The notes beneath the pieces are model-generated. The model was given only the letters and a program-made list of their open reading frames with translations, was not told where the DNA came from and made no database searches. This document shows positions 43,455 through 53,253 of a stretch of 55,127 bases of DNA, one piece after another. The position numbers and the translations under genes are program-made. The stretch lies in the NCBI GenBank assembly GCA_029238935.1, contig JAQZBN010000047.1, positions 1 to 55,127 on the forward strand. Direction: 5' to 3'. Source of the stretch: Herbinix sp. (lineage in GTDB: Bacteria; Bacillota; Clostridia; Lachnospirales; Lachnospiraceae). Position 1 is the first letter of the stretch. Each line of letters opens with the position of its first letter.

Positions 43455-43979
43455 GTGTGAACTGCTCCTTAATTTTATTTTATCATAAATTAATGTGCAA
43501 TTCTTTTGCTCCTATCGTACCTCTATATTTATCCGCTCCATACAAATCGATAAGAGTCATTAAAGAATTGCATAGAGCTTACAACAGTACCTTTTCACCC
43601 AGCGTGAACATGGTTTCATAAAGATAAAACCCCCAATCTTTGTTCTGATAACAAAAGGGATGAATTAGAATGCATATATTTATTCTGTTTACATTTCTCC
43701 GTATTGTTACAGAGAATATTATATTCAATAAAATTCCAGAAATCAATAAATTATAAGTGTGGATCGGAAAGAAATGCAATTAGTCCTCGTTACAATAATA
43801 GGATTTATTTCCCTAGTACATATAACCCGAATGCGTTCCATGGTTTTTGAAAATCTCAATCATGTTTTTGTATTATGTTTGAGGTATCAGGTCAAGTATT
43901 GTTCTGATATTCTCATATTAGAAAGAGAAATAGTAAGCATTCGACTTACCTATTGAGAGCTAGAGAGGAAGTAGTAATT
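43455..43979. other. Intergenic stretch without a convincing gene
   Basis: Short frames exist on both strands (43579-43779 minus, 43759-43956 plus), but neither has a good ribosome binding site or a recognisable sequence. The minus frame ends YQNKDWGFYLYETMFTLGE, which reads somewhat like real protein and may be the remnant of a decayed gene. Confidence 0.35.
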
Positions 43980-45065
43980 ATGATTATCAATATAATACCA
44001 GGTGATTATATTATCAATGCACCGATGCAGTTTGATCCATGGACAGTACAATCTGACTTTGTATGCAAAGCAATTCAGATAAAAAATGATTCAGAACTGC
44101 TGCTTACAATGAAAGGCATAAATTTTCAGCTGTATGCAGAAGGAAGAAAAGTAAAAGAAATCAATTATGAGGGCGATGCTCTGGAGAATTTAATTCAACA
44201 CTTCCCAGATAAAATCAAGTTTCATAATGAATGGGATACTAAAGTAATGGTTGGTAGAGAAAAGTTCTGGGATATAGAAAAGTTATCTGAGGGAATTAAC
44301 CTGCAGCCTAATCAGGAGATCGGAATTTTAAATGAGTATTTTATCGTGATATACCCAAAACCGATTGATCAGGTGATTTTATCTGTCGAACATTGGAAGG
44401 GATCAGAGCTTTTAACGGAACAAAGAACCATTCCGGTAATTGCCTATCAGACGAAAAATGCTTATACCTTTCCAGTAAAAGGAGTATGGCAGGTAAATGG
44501 AAACTATGACTGTTACGGTGCGCATCGGACACAATATTCCATGGAGTTTGCCTTTGACCTAGGGAAAGTAGATACCGATACTGTGTATGAAAAGGATGAA
44601 GATTATATATGGTTTGGAAAAGAAATTTTGGCAATCGGGGATGGAGAAGTTGTCGAATGCTTTAACGATGCTACATTAAGAGTGAATTTTCCACATGATG
44701 CAGAGCAGGATCCGAAAGTTTTGGAGGAAAGAAAGCAATTTGTAAAGCAACATGGCCGAACTCCTTTACAATGTGGTAATTACGTTGTGATTCGACAAGA
44801 TAACGGAGAATACTCATTTTATGGACATTTGATCTATCAGAGTGTAACTGTAAAGCAAGGGGATATGGTAAAACAAGGCCAGGTGATTGGACGAATAGGA
44901 AATACCGGAAAGTCAGCCTGTCCTCATCTACACTTTCAATTAATGAATGGTCAGGACTATTCCACCTCCAGGGGACTGCCTTGCCACTTTACCAATATTA
45001 CAGACGCTCAAAGGAGACGATTACACCTGGTCAATGAAGAATATACCATTGTTATTGCGATATAA
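43980..45065 (+). CDS. M23/LytM-type peptidase domain protein without signal peptide
   Basis: 361 residues from ATG 43980 (GAGAGGAAG upstream). The N-terminal 170 residues are of unknown kind. A LytM-like metallopeptidase domain follows, with YGAHRTQYSMEFAFDLG (zinc His and Asp), a long insertion around DAEQDPKVLEERKQ, YVVIRQDNGEYSFYGHL, VKQGQVIGRIGNTGKS and PHLHFQL (catalytic and zinc His). LytM enzymes cut peptidoglycan crosslinks, but this protein has no export signal, so it may act inside the cell, leave by lysis, or not be a hydrolase of wall. Single gene. Confidence 0.85.
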   Translation: MIINIIPGDYIINAPMQFDPWTVQSDFVCKAIQIKNDSELLLTMKGINFQLYAEGRKVKEINYEGDALENLIQHFPDKIKFHNEWDTKVMVGREKFWDIEKLSEGINLQPNQEIGILNEYFIVIYPKPIDQVILSVEHWKGSELLTEQRTIPVIAYQTKNAYTFPVKGVWQVNGNYDCYGAHRTQYSMEFAFDLGKVDTDTVYEKDEDYIWFGKEILAIGDGEVVECFNDATLRVNFPHDAEQDPKVLEERKQFVKQHGRTPLQCGNYVVIRQDNGEYSFYGHLIYQSVTVKQGDMVKQGQVIGRIGNTGKSACPHLHFQLMNGQDYSTSRGLPCHFTNITDAQRRRLHLVNEEYTIVIAI

Positions 45066-45192
45066 GTATGTACTATGGAATCTATTATAGAGGAATCCAT
45101 TACGGATTAGGACGGTAATTGATAAAGCTTGTAGGATTGCGTTTATAAATTAACCAACACCTTGCATTGAAAAACTGACTATTTAATATTTT

Positions 45193-45263
45193 AAGGTGAG
45201 TCTGCGTATACGAATCATAGAAATGTCAAAACTTTCTATCATAAGGCAGAACTCACCTTTCTT
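45193..45263 (+). terminator. Terminator of the M23 gene
   Basis: AAGGTGAGTCTGC (45193-45205) pairs with GCAGAACTCACCTT (45246-45259), with an inner ATAGAAA/TTTCTAT stem, followed by TCTTT. Confidence 0.8.
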
Positions 45264-45307
45264 TGATAAGAGGAGCATTGTGGATTGGAAATAATTATTA
45301 TTTCTAC

Positions 45308-45335
45308 TTGACAGACAAAACAAAAATGATAGAAT
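45308..45335 (+). promoter_or_regulatory. leuS promoter
   Basis: TTGACA (45308-45313), 16-base spacer, TAGAAT (45330-45335), about 60 bases before the T-box. Confidence 0.65.
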
Positions 45336-45394
45336 TAAAAGTAATTTACACAAAAAATTTCATATTTCATCATGGTTATGAAGAGGAGTAGTAA

Positions 45395-45632
45395 AAGGAG
45401 CCTGTCTTACAGAGAGTCACTGGTGGTGGAAAGTGGCAGATAAGAACTTTGAACTCGCCTTGGAGCTCTCTGACTGAAGATTAGTAGGCAGAGCGGGAGA
45501 TCCCGTTATCGATTATATGAGTACATGATTTTAGGTATATAGAATCATGGATTAGAGTGGTACCGCGGAAAGCAGTTCTTATTGTATAGAACCTCTTCGT
45601 CTCTAGATTGAGATGAGGGGGATTTTTGATTC
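45395..45632 (+). promoter_or_regulatory. Leucine T-box riboswitch of leuS
   Basis: Stem I is closed by AGAGAGTCA with TCTCTGACT. Its specifier loop contains GAACTCGCC with CTC (45454-45456), a leucine codon. The T-box core TGGTACCGCGG lies at 45558-45568. A terminator (45592-45620) and GATTTTTGATT follow. Uncharged tRNA-Leu would bind and prevent termination, raising leuS expression when charged tRNA is scarce. Confidence 0.93.
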
Positions 45633-45674
45633 TTAAGCGGAAATTATTTTATAGAATATAGGAGGTTTAACAAG

Positions 45675-48089
45675 ATGAGTGAGTATTATTCACCGAATGA
45701 AATCGAGAAAAAATGGCAGGCAATCTGGGAACAGGAAGAAGCTTTCAAAGTAGGAATGGATAAATCGAAGCCGAAATTCTTTGCTCTGGTAGAATTCCCA
45801 TATCCATCCGGACAGGGTCTACATGTTGGTCACCCAAGACCCTATACAGCGCTGGATATTATCGCAAGAAAAAGAAGAATGGAAGGATATAATGTATTAT
45901 ATCCGATGGGCTGGGATGCCTTCGGACTTCCTACAGAAAATTATGCAATCAAAAATCATATTCACCCGAAGATCGTTACAAAGAAAAATATCGAGAATTT
46001 CACCGCACAGTTAAAATCCCTTGGATATTCTTTTGATTGGGATAGAGAGATTAATACGACAGATCCGAATTATTATAAATGGACTCAATGGATCTTCCTG
46101 CATTTATTTAAGAAAGGTCTCGCTTACAAATCAGAAATGCCGATTAACTGGTGTACTTCTTGTAAAGTAGGTCTTGCAAATGAAGAAGTTGTAGGTGGTG
46201 TTTGTGAACGTTGTGGTAACGAAGTTGTCCGTAAGGTAAAGAGCCAGTGGATGTTAAAAATAACCGAATATGCAGACAAATTGATTGACGATCTTGATCT
46301 GGTTGATTATATCGAAAAAATCAAGGTCTCCCAAGTAAACTGGATTGGTCGTTCCGTTGGTGCTGAGGTTGATTTTAAGATCTCCGGAAAAGAAGAGAAC
46401 CTTCGTATCTTCACCACCAGACCGGATACATTATTTGGTGCAACCTATATGGTTATATCTCCAGAGCATCCTCTGATTGATCGATACAAGGATGAGATCG
46501 GTAATTACGAAGCATTAATTAATTACCGTGAGCAAGCAGCAAAGAAGTCTGATTTTGAGAGAACTGAGCTGGTAAAAGAGAAAACCGGTGTAGAGATAGA
46601 TGGTTTAAAAGCAATTAATCCGGTTAATGGTAAGGAGATACCAATCTGGATCTCGGATTATGTTCTTATGACTTACGGAACCGGTGCTATTATGGCAGTT
46701 CCTGCTCATGATGAACGTGACTGGGAATTTGCTAAGAAATTTAACCTTCCTATCATTGAAGTAGTTGCCGGTGGGGACGTAAATGAAGCTGCATTTACCA
46801 ATACCACAACAGGCAAATTAGTTAACTCTGATTTCCTTAACGGTCTTGAAGTTGCTGATGCAAAGAAGAATATTCTCGAATGGTTAGGGGAAAAGAGCAT
46901 TGGTACAAAGAAGGTTAACTTTAAATTAAGAGACTGGGTATTCTCTCGTCAGAGATATTGGGGTGAGCCGATTCCGTTGGTTCATTGTGAACAATGTGGC
47001 TATGTTCCGATTCCTGAGGGCGAATTACCACTCATGCTTCCTGAAGTGGAAAGCTATGAACCGACCGATAATGGTGAATCGCCGTTGGCTGCAATGACTG
47101 ACTGGGTAGAGACTACCTGTCCTCATTGTGGTGGTAAGGCACACAGAGAAACCGATACGATGCCTCAGTGGGCAGGTTCCTCCTGGTATTATTTAAGATA
47201 TATTGATCCTCATAATAATGATGCATTAGCAAACAAAGAGGAATTAGATTACTGGCTTCCGGTTGATTGGTACAATGGCGGTATGGAGCATACTACACTT
47301 CATTTACTTTATTCTCGTTTTTGGCATAAATTCCTTTATGATCAAGGTGTAGTAAATACCAAGGAGCCATATAAGAAGAGAACCTCCCATGGTATGATCC
47401 TTGGTGAGAACAATGAGAAAATGTCCAAGTCCAGAGGCAATGTTGTTAATCCCGACGATATCGTCAATGAATTTGGCGCGGATACACTTCGTACCTATGA
47501 GATGTTCATTGGAGCTTTTGATTTAAGTGCAGCATGGTCAAATGAAGGTGTAAAGGGTTGTCGCCGTTTTATGGATCGTGTGTGGAAGCTGAAAGAAATG
47601 GTAACCGAAGAAGAGGCTTATTCCTCCAATCTTGAGACTAAGATGCATCAGACAATCAAAAAAGTAACGATGGATTATGAGAGTATGAAGTTTAACACAG
47701 CGATTGCTGCGATGATGTCTATGGTAAATGAATTCTACAAAGTTGGTTCTGTTACAAAGGGAGAGTTTAAAACTTTAATAGCTCTCTTAAATCCCGTAGC
47801 ACCGCATATGACAGAAGAGCTCTGGCAGTTACTTGGCGAACAGGGAAGAGTATATCAGCAGAAATGGCCGGTATACGATGAGCAGAAGACAATTGAAGAT
47901 ACGATTGAAATCGCTGTTCAAATCAATGGTAAAGTGAAAGCTAATTTAACCATTGCCAGAGATGAAAAGCAGGAAAAGGTAGAAGAAGAAGCACTGAACC
48001 TGGATGTAATTAAAGCAGCTACTGAAGGAAAGACCGTTGCGAAAGTGATCTATGTTCCTGGTAGAATATTAAATATTGTTGTAAAATAA
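45675..48089 (+). CDS. leuS: Leucyl-tRNA synthetase
   Basis: 804 residues, the normal length for bacterial LeuRS. It charges tRNA-Leu in the cytoplasm. HIGH motif variant [12 protein letters not shown] (about 46-57); zinc-knuckle [12 protein letters not shown]...CERCGNE; editing domain with [19 protein letters not shown], the T-rich pocket, and [12 protein letters not shown]; second CEQCG/CPHCGG zinc pair; [14 protein letters not shown]; anticodon-binding helices and C-terminal domain. AGGAGGTTTAACAAG precedes the ATG. Preceded by a leucine T-box and followed by a strong terminator, so transcribed alone. Confidence 0.98.
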   Translation: MSEYYSPNEIEKKWQAIWEQEEAFKVGMDKSKPKFFALVEFPYPSGQGLHVGHPRPYTALDIIARKRRMEGYNVLYPMGWDAFGLPTENYAIKNHIHPKIVTKKNIENFTAQLKSLGYSFDWDREINTTDPNYYKWTQWIFLHLFKKGLAYKSEMPINWCTSCKVGLANEEVVGGVCERCGNEVVRKVKSQWMLKITEYADKLIDDLDLVDYIEKIKVSQVNWIGRSVGAEVDFKISGKEENLRIFTTRPDTLFGATYMVISPEHPLIDRYKDEIGNYEALINYREQAAKKSDFERTELVKEKTGVEIDGLKAINPVNGKEIPIWISDYVLMTYGTGAIMAVPAHDERDWEFAKKFNLPIIEVVAGGDVNEAAFTNTTTGKLVNSDFLNGLEVADAKKNILEWLGEKSIGTKKVNFKLRDWVFSRQRYWGEPIPLVHCEQCGYVPIPEGELPLMLPEVESYEPTDNGESPLAAMTDWVETTCPHCGGKAHRETDTMPQWAGSSWYYLRYIDPHNNDALANKEELDYWLPVDWYNGGMEHTTLHLLYSRFWHKFLYDQGVVNTKEPYKKRTSHGMILGENNEKMSKSRGNVVNPDDIVNEFGADTLRTYEMFIGAFDLSAAWSNEGVKGCRRFMDRVWKLKEMVTEEEAYSSNLETKMHQTIKKVTMDYESMKFNTAIAAMMSMVNEFYKVGSVTKGEFKTLIALLNPVAPHMTEELWQLLGEQGRVYQQKWPVYDEQKTIEDTIEIAVQINGKVKANLTIARDEKQEKVEEEALNLDVIKAATEGKTVAKVIYVPGRILNIVVK

Positions 48090-48107
48090 ATCCAAAGAAA
48101 TAAAAGT

Positions 48108-48160
48108 AAGAAAGTTATCCTTAAGTCGTGCTGACTTTGGGGATAACTTTCTTATTTTTT
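48108..48160 (+). terminator. leuS terminator
   Basis: AAGAAAGTTATCC (48108-48120) pairs perfectly with GGATAACTTTCTT (48141-48153), followed by ATTTTTT. Confidence 0.92.
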
Positions 48161-48218
48161 CTTGCTCTTGTTGATAACTTCTTTGCTTACCACGATGTAA
48201 TGATTTGGTATACTACTA

Positions 48219-48380
48219 CTATCGGCTGGTTTCGCTGCTTTTATTTTTGGGATTATCCTCTTGTAAACCAAATACTGCTCGAGCACTCTCTGCTTGAGGA
48301 TCGTGTTTTACGTGCTTTGAATGAAAAGTTCCGTCTTCTTTTTTATGATTTTTAGTACTTTTCTTTTTACTGTCAGTCAT
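48219..48380 (-). CDS. Small basic protein of 53 residues
   Basis: ATG 48380 lies 6 bases behind AGGAGG. The product, MTDSKKKSTKNHKKEDGTFH then SKHVKHDPQAESARAVFGLQ and a hydrophilic tail, is soluble and lysine/histidine-rich. It resembles the small clostridial CPC_1213-type proteins as I remember them, function unknown. The product is convergent with leuS, whose terminator it faces. Confidence 0.7.
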   Translation of the reverse strand: MTDSKKKSTKNHKKEDGTFHSKHVKHDPQAESARAVFGLQEDNPKNKSSETSR

Positions 48381-48620
48381 AGATATCCTCCTATCGATAT
48401 GCTGTTTGATGTTCTCTGTCAGTATGTCGAGATTTTATATATTTATTCTTCGAATATAGAATTGCACGATTATCATACGCAACAATCTATGATATACTAA
48501 AGTATAATGATCGATAGAAAGCTCAAATAAAAATCATAGGAAGTAAAATTTTCATTTGTGTTTAATATAATAGGATGTATATTATCAATTGATACTGTAT
48601 GATAAAAGGAGGAAAGAAAT
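48381..48620. other. Divergent intergenic region
   Basis: About 240 bases holding promoters of the small minus-strand gene and of the DUF1801 gene. No distinct operator was seen. Confidence 0.4.
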
Positions 48621-49076
48621 ATGACATACGAAGCAAATAACCCGGAAGAATATATTGAACAACTTCCAATCGATAGAAAAGAACCTTTTAGGCGATTACG
48701 AAATCTTATAAAAGAAAATTTGCCGTTAGGATTTGAAGAGACTATGTCATACGGAATGGTCAGTTTTGTTGTTCCCCATAGCATTTATGCACCTGGTTAT
48801 CATGTAAATCCTAAGGAACCAATCCCTTTTATCAGTATTGCATCCCAAAAAAATTTTATTGCATTTTATCATATGGGAATTTATTCTATGCCGGATCTTT
48901 TATCCTGGTTTCAGGATGAGTATCCTAAATACAGCAGTGGAAAACTTGATATGGGTAAGAGCTGCATCCGATTTAAGAATATGGAGAAAATTCCATATGA
49001 GCTGTTAGCTAGATTATGCAGTAAGATAACTTTAGAGGAATATTTGCAGAAGTACCTGTTAGAGTTGAAAAAATAA
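48621..49076 (+). CDS. DUF1801 (YdhG-like) domain protein
   Basis: 151 residues. DUF1801 landmarks: EYIEQLPIDRKEPFRRLRNL, IKENLPLGFEETMSYGMVSF, PFISIASQKNFIAFYHMG and GKLDMGKSCIRFKNMEKIPY. Family function is not established; fold is related to YdeI/frataxin-like proteins. AAAGGAGGAAAGAAAT precedes the ATG. About 200 AT-rich bases separate it from the uridine kinase gene. Confidence 0.9.
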   Translation: MTYEANNPEEYIEQLPIDRKEPFRRLRNLIKENLPLGFEETMSYGMVSFVVPHSIYAPGYHVNPKEPIPFISIASQKNFIAFYHMGIYSMPDLLSWFQDEYPKYSSGKLDMGKSCIRFKNMEKIPYELLARLCSKITLEEYLQKYLLELKK

Positions 49077-49278
49077 ATATAATAGAAACGAGTAAATAAC
49101 AATAGGATTTTTCTCAACGATATGCTAATATCTAAAAAACGATATAATCAAGTCTAGAGAAAAAATAATTGAAAACAAGTACAAACCAAAAAAATTAACT
49201 AGAAAACATAATATTATGATAATATCTAAAAATAAAAAACACATTATAACGGAACTTGCACCGTAATGGAGGAAACTT

Positions 49279-49899
49279 ATGAAAAATGTCATCGTGATAG
49301 GAGTATCTGGTGGTTCTGCATCCGGTAAAACCACGGTAGCTAATCGCATCAAAGACGAGTTTAAGGATAGTGTAGAATTACTTAGCCATGATTTTTACTA
49401 TATTCCACATGATAATTTACCAATTGAAGAAAGAGCAAAACTCAATTATGATCATCCCAATGCGTTTGATACGGAACGGATGATTCAAGATATCAAAACC
49501 TTAAAACAATTAAAGCCAATCGATCGACCTGTTTATTCATATAAAGAACATACAAGACTGGCGGAAACTGTGAAGGTAAATCCTGCGAAAGTGATCATCG
49601 TGGAAGGGTTTATGATATATGAGAATTCAGATCTTAGGGATCTAATGGATATCAAAGTGTTCGTTGATACAGATGCGGATGAACGCTTAATCAGACGTAT
49701 CGTAAGGGATGTGAATGAACGGGGCAGAAGTCTTGAGTCAGTCATTGAGCAATATACGAATACTGTGAAACCTATGCACGAACAGTTTGTTGAACCGTAT
49801 AAGAAGTACTCGGATGTGATTATCCCGAGAGGTGGTATGAATGACGTTGCAATTGATATGCTTATTCATCGGATTAAAGCAATATTAGCAGAAGACTAG
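49279..49899 (+). CDS. udk: Uridine kinase
   Basis: 206 residues. Phosphorylates uridine (and cytidine) to the monophosphate in pyrimidine salvage. P-loop GVSGGSASGKTTVA (about 7-20), the nucleoside-binding DFYY and LNYDHPNAFD (about 40-62), DRPVYSYKEHTR, Walker B-like VIIVEGFMIYE, then VDTDADERLIRRIVRDVNERG. Full length. AATGGAGGAAACTT precedes the ATG. A flavodoxin gene follows after 15 bases, likely the same transcript. Confidence 0.95.
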   Translation: MKNVIVIGVSGGSASGKTTVANRIKDEFKDSVELLSHDFYYIPHDNLPIEERAKLNYDHPNAFDTERMIQDIKTLKQLKPIDRPVYSYKEHTRLAETVKVNPAKVIIVEGFMIYENSDLRDLMDIKVFVDTDADERLIRRIVRDVNERGRSLESVIEQYTNTVKPMHEQFVEPYKKYSDVIIPRGGMNDVAIDMLIHRIKAILAED

Positions 49900-49914
49900 A
49901 GAGGAGAGTTGTTT

Positions 49915-50391
49915 ATGAGAGCATTGGTAGTTTATTACTCTTTGGAGGGTGATACGGATTATATAGCAAAAAAGATAGCCAAATTGACAGGAGCAGAGCT
50001 GCTTCGATTAACTACAAAAAAAGAGTATCCAACAGGTAAAGTGAGCAAATTTTTTTGGGGTGGGAAAAGTGTAGTATTTGGTGAGAAGCCGGGACTGGAA
50101 GCTTATGATGTTGCCACAGAGAATTACGATACTATCTTCATTGGAACACCGATTTGGGCAGGAACTTACACACCGCCTATTAGAACATTTCTCTCTGAAC
50201 AAAAAATATCAGGAAAAAATATTTATCTTTTTGCCTGCCATATGGGTGGCGGTGCGGATAAATGCTTTAAGAAGTTAACAGATGAATTAAAAGGAAATAC
50301 AATTGTTAATACCATGGAATTTTATGAACCATATAAAGTTCAGGATGATAATATTGATGAAAAGGTGAAATCCTTTTGCAACGTCGGATAA
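49915..50391 (+). CDS. Flavodoxin
   Basis: 158 residues from ATG 49915 behind GAGGAGAGTTGTTT. FMN-binding flavodoxin: ALVVYYSLEGDTDYIAKKIA, where the phosphate loop normally reads SxTGNT and here SLEGDT; FIGTPIWAGTYTPPIRTFL; and LFACHMGGGADKCFKKL. Such small flavoproteins carry single electrons or act as quinone-type oxidoreductases. Probably cotranscribed with udk; no functional link known. Confidence 0.88.
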   Translation: MRALVVYYSLEGDTDYIAKKIAKLTGAELLRLTTKKEYPTGKVSKFFWGGKSVVFGEKPGLEAYDVATENYDTIFIGTPIWAGTYTPPIRTFLSEQKISGKNIYLFACHMGGGADKCFKKLTDELKGNTIVNTMEFYEPYKVQDDNIDEKVKSFCNVG

Positions 50392-50411
50392 GGCAATAAG
50401 GATTCTCTAAG

Positions 50412-50711
50412 TTAACTTACATTCAAAGAGTAAGGATTATTTATGGGATTATAATATCCCATTACTGAAGATATCTGCAAATAATAAGTTGAGTTGGTAC
50501 GTAGTTTCATCTTAATTGAGCCATTATGAGTGCATAAGGAATTGGATTGAATGATAAGATTACCATCGTGATCGTAAAGTCGAATATGCAAAGGACCTGT
50601 TACGTTACTGAAGGATATGGTATATTCAGTTGTTCCGGTCTTGGTAGTAAGTTTATACCAATCCACGTCACCTAAATAATTTAATTTTGAAAATATTAAT
50701 TTCTCATTCAT
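50412..50711 (-). CDS. Lone PPC-like beta domain protein
   Basis: 99 residues consisting only of a bacterial pre-peptidase C-terminal (PPC)-like fold: GDVDWYKLTTKTGTTEYTIS, GPLHIRLYDHDGNLI and TYYLQISS, ending in a YSLNVS strand. This domain normally follows secreted peptidases; here it is alone and has no signal peptide. GAGGTGTTCTT precedes the ATG. Function not evident. Confidence 0.7.
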   Translation of the reverse strand: MNEKLIFSKLNYLGDVDWYKLTTKTGTTEYTISFSNVTGPLHIRLYDHDGNLIIQSNSLCTHNGSIKMKLRTNSTYYLQISSVMGYYNPINNPYSLNVS

Positions 50712-50842
50712 AAGAACACCTCAATTAAATTTACTATAATTGGTAAATAAATTCCGATAATAGATATACATTTATTGTAAATCGGAATAAATTATCTGAA
50801 ATTTTCACAAATAATCATATCATATTTTTAAAACTTAATATG

Positions 50843-50877
50843 AATGAGTTATTACAATATTTTAATGAGTTATTACA
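50843..50877 (+). promoter_or_regulatory. Direct repeat with 21-bp spacing, candidate LytTR site
   Basis: AATGAGTTATTACA occurs twice (50843-50856, 50864-50877), starts 21 bases apart. LytTR regulators bind paired 9-bp repeats separated by 12-13 bases, which fits. It lies about 100 bases before the kinase gene. Confidence 0.5.
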
Positions 50878-50978
50878 CCGTAAAATTTAAGCAAAACTAT
50901 GTATCCTGCAAAAGGAAATATATAGTATAAAGATCCAAATGTAGTATTGATATGTAACAGCAACGGGAGAAAAATTGA

Positions 50979-52364
50979 ATGAATTTACTGTTATTAAATA
51001 AGTTTCTGCATCTGTATGTTATGACTTTGGCTTATGAGTATGTGATATATTTCATCATGTGCCATAGCTTTCCGATAAAAACAAGTAAAAGGAAGGCCTA
51101 TATAACGGCATTCTTTTATGCAAATTTAGTACCAATTATAAATTCTTTATCCATTCTATATATTGGAGGAGAAATTATCGAGGAAACAGAAACTGTATTA
51201 TTGATATCAAAGGCACTGGTATTTTTTGAAGAATTCATCATGATTTGCTTCTTGTCCTACATATTAGACATTGTCTGGTATCGAACCTATTGGCTAACTA
51301 TTATTCTGCATACGGTAATGTCATTTCCTTTAGCACTGCTTTATTATGCTCAATTTACAACGGAGGATAGCCAGGGTCATTTGATGATTCATTTATTGAC
51401 CTTAGAAACGTTACCGAAATATATCGTTATATTACTTATCATCCTGCTATTTGGAGGTATCCTTCTCTTATTAAGCAGATTTATTAAAAGGTTTAAGAAA
51501 TTACATCAGATTTCAAAACTCAGCTGGTTTATACTATATTCCGGATGGTTCTTAATCATGCTCAGCTCTACAAAAAATTATCAAAGTAAGAATGACCATA
51601 CGGAAGGTGGTTTGGAAGGTTTAAATAATGTAAATCAGGTCTTGATAGGAATCGCTGTGCTCCTGATTATTATGCTGATTGCAATCAATCATTCGGATAA
51701 AAGGTTATTACGAGTGGAAAATGCTTTATTAAAAGAGCAAAATGAGATACAATATGCTAATTATCTTGCTTTACAGCAGCAAGAGTTGAATATTCATAAA
51801 CTATACCATGACATCGGAAATCATATAAAGACAATACAAGTATTGGTTAATAACGGAGATAATAAAGAAGCGAGAGAGTATACCGAGAACTTGGTAAACC
51901 ATTATCGTGAGATCAATAAGGTATATTATTGTAATAATAAAATAATAAACGCTGTACTGTCTCAAAAACTCAAAGTGTGCGATCAAAGTAATATTACCTA
52001 TGATATTGACTTGACAATTCCGGAGGGTCTGACCATTCGAGATATTGATTTAATGAGTGTATACTCAAATTTACTGGACAATGCCATAGAGAGCTGTCAG
52101 AGAAATGAGAATACTAACAATTATATTAAAGTAAAATCATCCTTGGTGGGTAACTACTTTGCTATAAAGATTGTAAACAGCAAGTATCAAGAAAAGAATG
52201 TTATCAATGAGAAAGGACGTTTTACTACCTGGAAAAAGAACAAGACCATGCATGGATATGGGATACGAATTCTGGAAGAGATTATTGAACGGTATGATGG
52301 TCAAAAGGAATTAATTGATCTGGGAGAAGAATTTTCTGCTATGGTAATGTTAAAAGCACAGTGA
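50979..52364 (+). CDS. AgrC-like sensor histidine kinase (GHKL)
   Basis: 461 residues. Six to seven membrane segments in the first 230 residues, then a coiled region, phosphoacceptor His in KLYHDIGNHIKTIQ, ATPase N box LLDNAIESC and a G box in HGYGIRILEEI: the atypical HPK10 class that senses peptides, as AgrC and BlpH do. GGGAGAAAAATTGA precedes the ATG. The LytTR regulator is convergent at 52413 instead of in the same operon. No prepeptide or AgrB gene is visible here. The stop codon lies inside the terminator hairpin. Confidence 0.93.
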   Translation: MNLLLLNKFLHLYVMTLAYEYVIYFIMCHSFPIKTSKRKAYITAFFYANLVPIINSLSILYIGGEIIEETETVLLISKALVFFEEFIMICFLSYILDIVWYRTYWLTIILHTVMSFPLALLYYAQFTTEDSQGHLMIHLLTLETLPKYIVILLIILLFGGILLLLSRFIKRFKKLHQISKLSWFILYSGWFLIMLSSTKNYQSKNDHTEGGLEGLNNVNQVLIGIAVLLIIMLIAINHSDKRLLRVENALLKEQNEIQYANYLALQQQELNIHKLYHDIGNHIKTIQVLVNNGDNKEAREYTENLVNHYREINKVYYCNNKIINAVLSQKLKVCDQSNITYDIDLTIPEGLTIRDIDLMSVYSNLLDNAIESCQRNENTNNYIKVKSSLVGNYFAIKIVNSKYQEKNVINEKGRFTTWKKNKTMHGYGIRILEEIIERYDGQKELIDLGEEFSAMVMLKAQ

Positions 52365-52380
52365 TGGTACTGTGCTTTTT
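52352..52380 (+). terminator. Terminator overlapping the kinase gene's end
   Basis: AAAAGCACAGT (52352-52362) pairs with ACTGTGCTTTT (52369-52379); T follows. Confidence 0.88.
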
Positions 52381-52412
52381 ATCTAAATTAATTATGTATC
52401 AAGTTAAATTAT

Positions 52413-53120
52413 TCACAGCTTCTTAGACACATAGGTTATATAAGAAGCCTGTAACTGCTTAGAATAGGTTTGACTGACAGGTATAGTAATACCGGATGAC
52501 AAAACACAACTTACTCTACTCATAGAACGTACATGAGTTAGATTTACGATAAAACTGTTGTGACAGCGAATGAAGGAATTGGGCAGCTCAGCTTGGATTA
52601 GTTTTAGGCTTCCAATGCATTTATATGTATTAGTCATATCATGAATATAGAGATATCTTCCTAAGGCCTCAATATGAGTGATTTCGGGAAGTGATAGCAT
52701 ATAATCTATATTCTGGTATCGGAAGTTGAGTATGTTTTTTTTATTGTCCTGATATAGTGCATGAGCTTTTTCTAAAGCTTTTGGAAGCCGAAATTCCAAT
52801 TCCGATTTTAAAACAAAATAGATATGATTAACATCATAAACTTCGGTTGCAAAATTAAGATAACTACTAACAAAAATAATAATACAGGAAGGGTTGATAC
52901 GGTTAATTTCCTTTGCAAATTGTATCCCATTAAAATTACCCATATCAATATCTGTAATTATGATATCATAGGAACAGTTTTGCATCTTGATGAGCTGAAA
53001 AAGTTGATCAGGATGAAGAGCATCTATGGATGCATCAAACTTAGGCGAAGAGATGTTAAGAACAAAATCCTTAAGATAATTTAAATATATTATATTATCG
53101 TCACAAATCCCTATTTTCAA
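52413..53120 (-). CDS. LytTR family response regulator
   Basis: 235 residues starting at TTG 53120 behind GGTGATAA. Receiver with IGICDDN, phosphoacceptor Asp57 (DIIITDIDMGNFNG) and VSSYLNFATEVYDVNHIYFV where the conserved Thr is Ser and the Lys follows as LKSE. LytTR DNA-binding domain at about 130-230: HIEALGRYLYIHD, IGSLKLIQAELP, FIRCHNSFIVNLTHVR. Cognate to the convergent kinase at 50979. LytTR regulators bind paired direct repeats; one lies at 50843-50877, before the kinase. Confidence 0.93.
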   Translation of the reverse strand: MKIGICDDNIIYLNYLKDFVLNISSPKFDASIDALHPDQLFQLIKMQNCSYDIIITDIDMGNFNGIQFAKEINRINPSCIIIFVSSYLNFATEVYDVNHIYFVLKSELEFRLPKALEKAHALYQDNKKNILNFRYQNIDYMLSLPEITHIEALGRYLYIHDMTNTYKCIGSLKLIQAELPNSFIRCHNSFIVNLTHVRSMSRVSCVLSSGITIPVSQTYSKQLQASYITYVSKKL

Positions 53121-53253
53121 ACATTATCACCAATCCTTTGACAAAAGGATAGCATATCTTCGAGAAAAAAGCAATTGTATGCGAGGAGAAGAATGAAATA
53201 GTGTAGTATATAGTTACGAATTCAAAGTTTGCTGTATTTATTCCTCCTGATTT

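Noticed and set aside
43759..43956. 65-codon frame before the M23 gene
   Set aside because: Weak start (GTG or ATG with poor binding site), no family, and hydrophobic stretches that AT-rich DNA gives by chance.
48128..48355. 75-codon plus-strand frame after leuS
   Set aside because: Starts inside the leuS terminator and covers the well-supported small gene on the minus strand.
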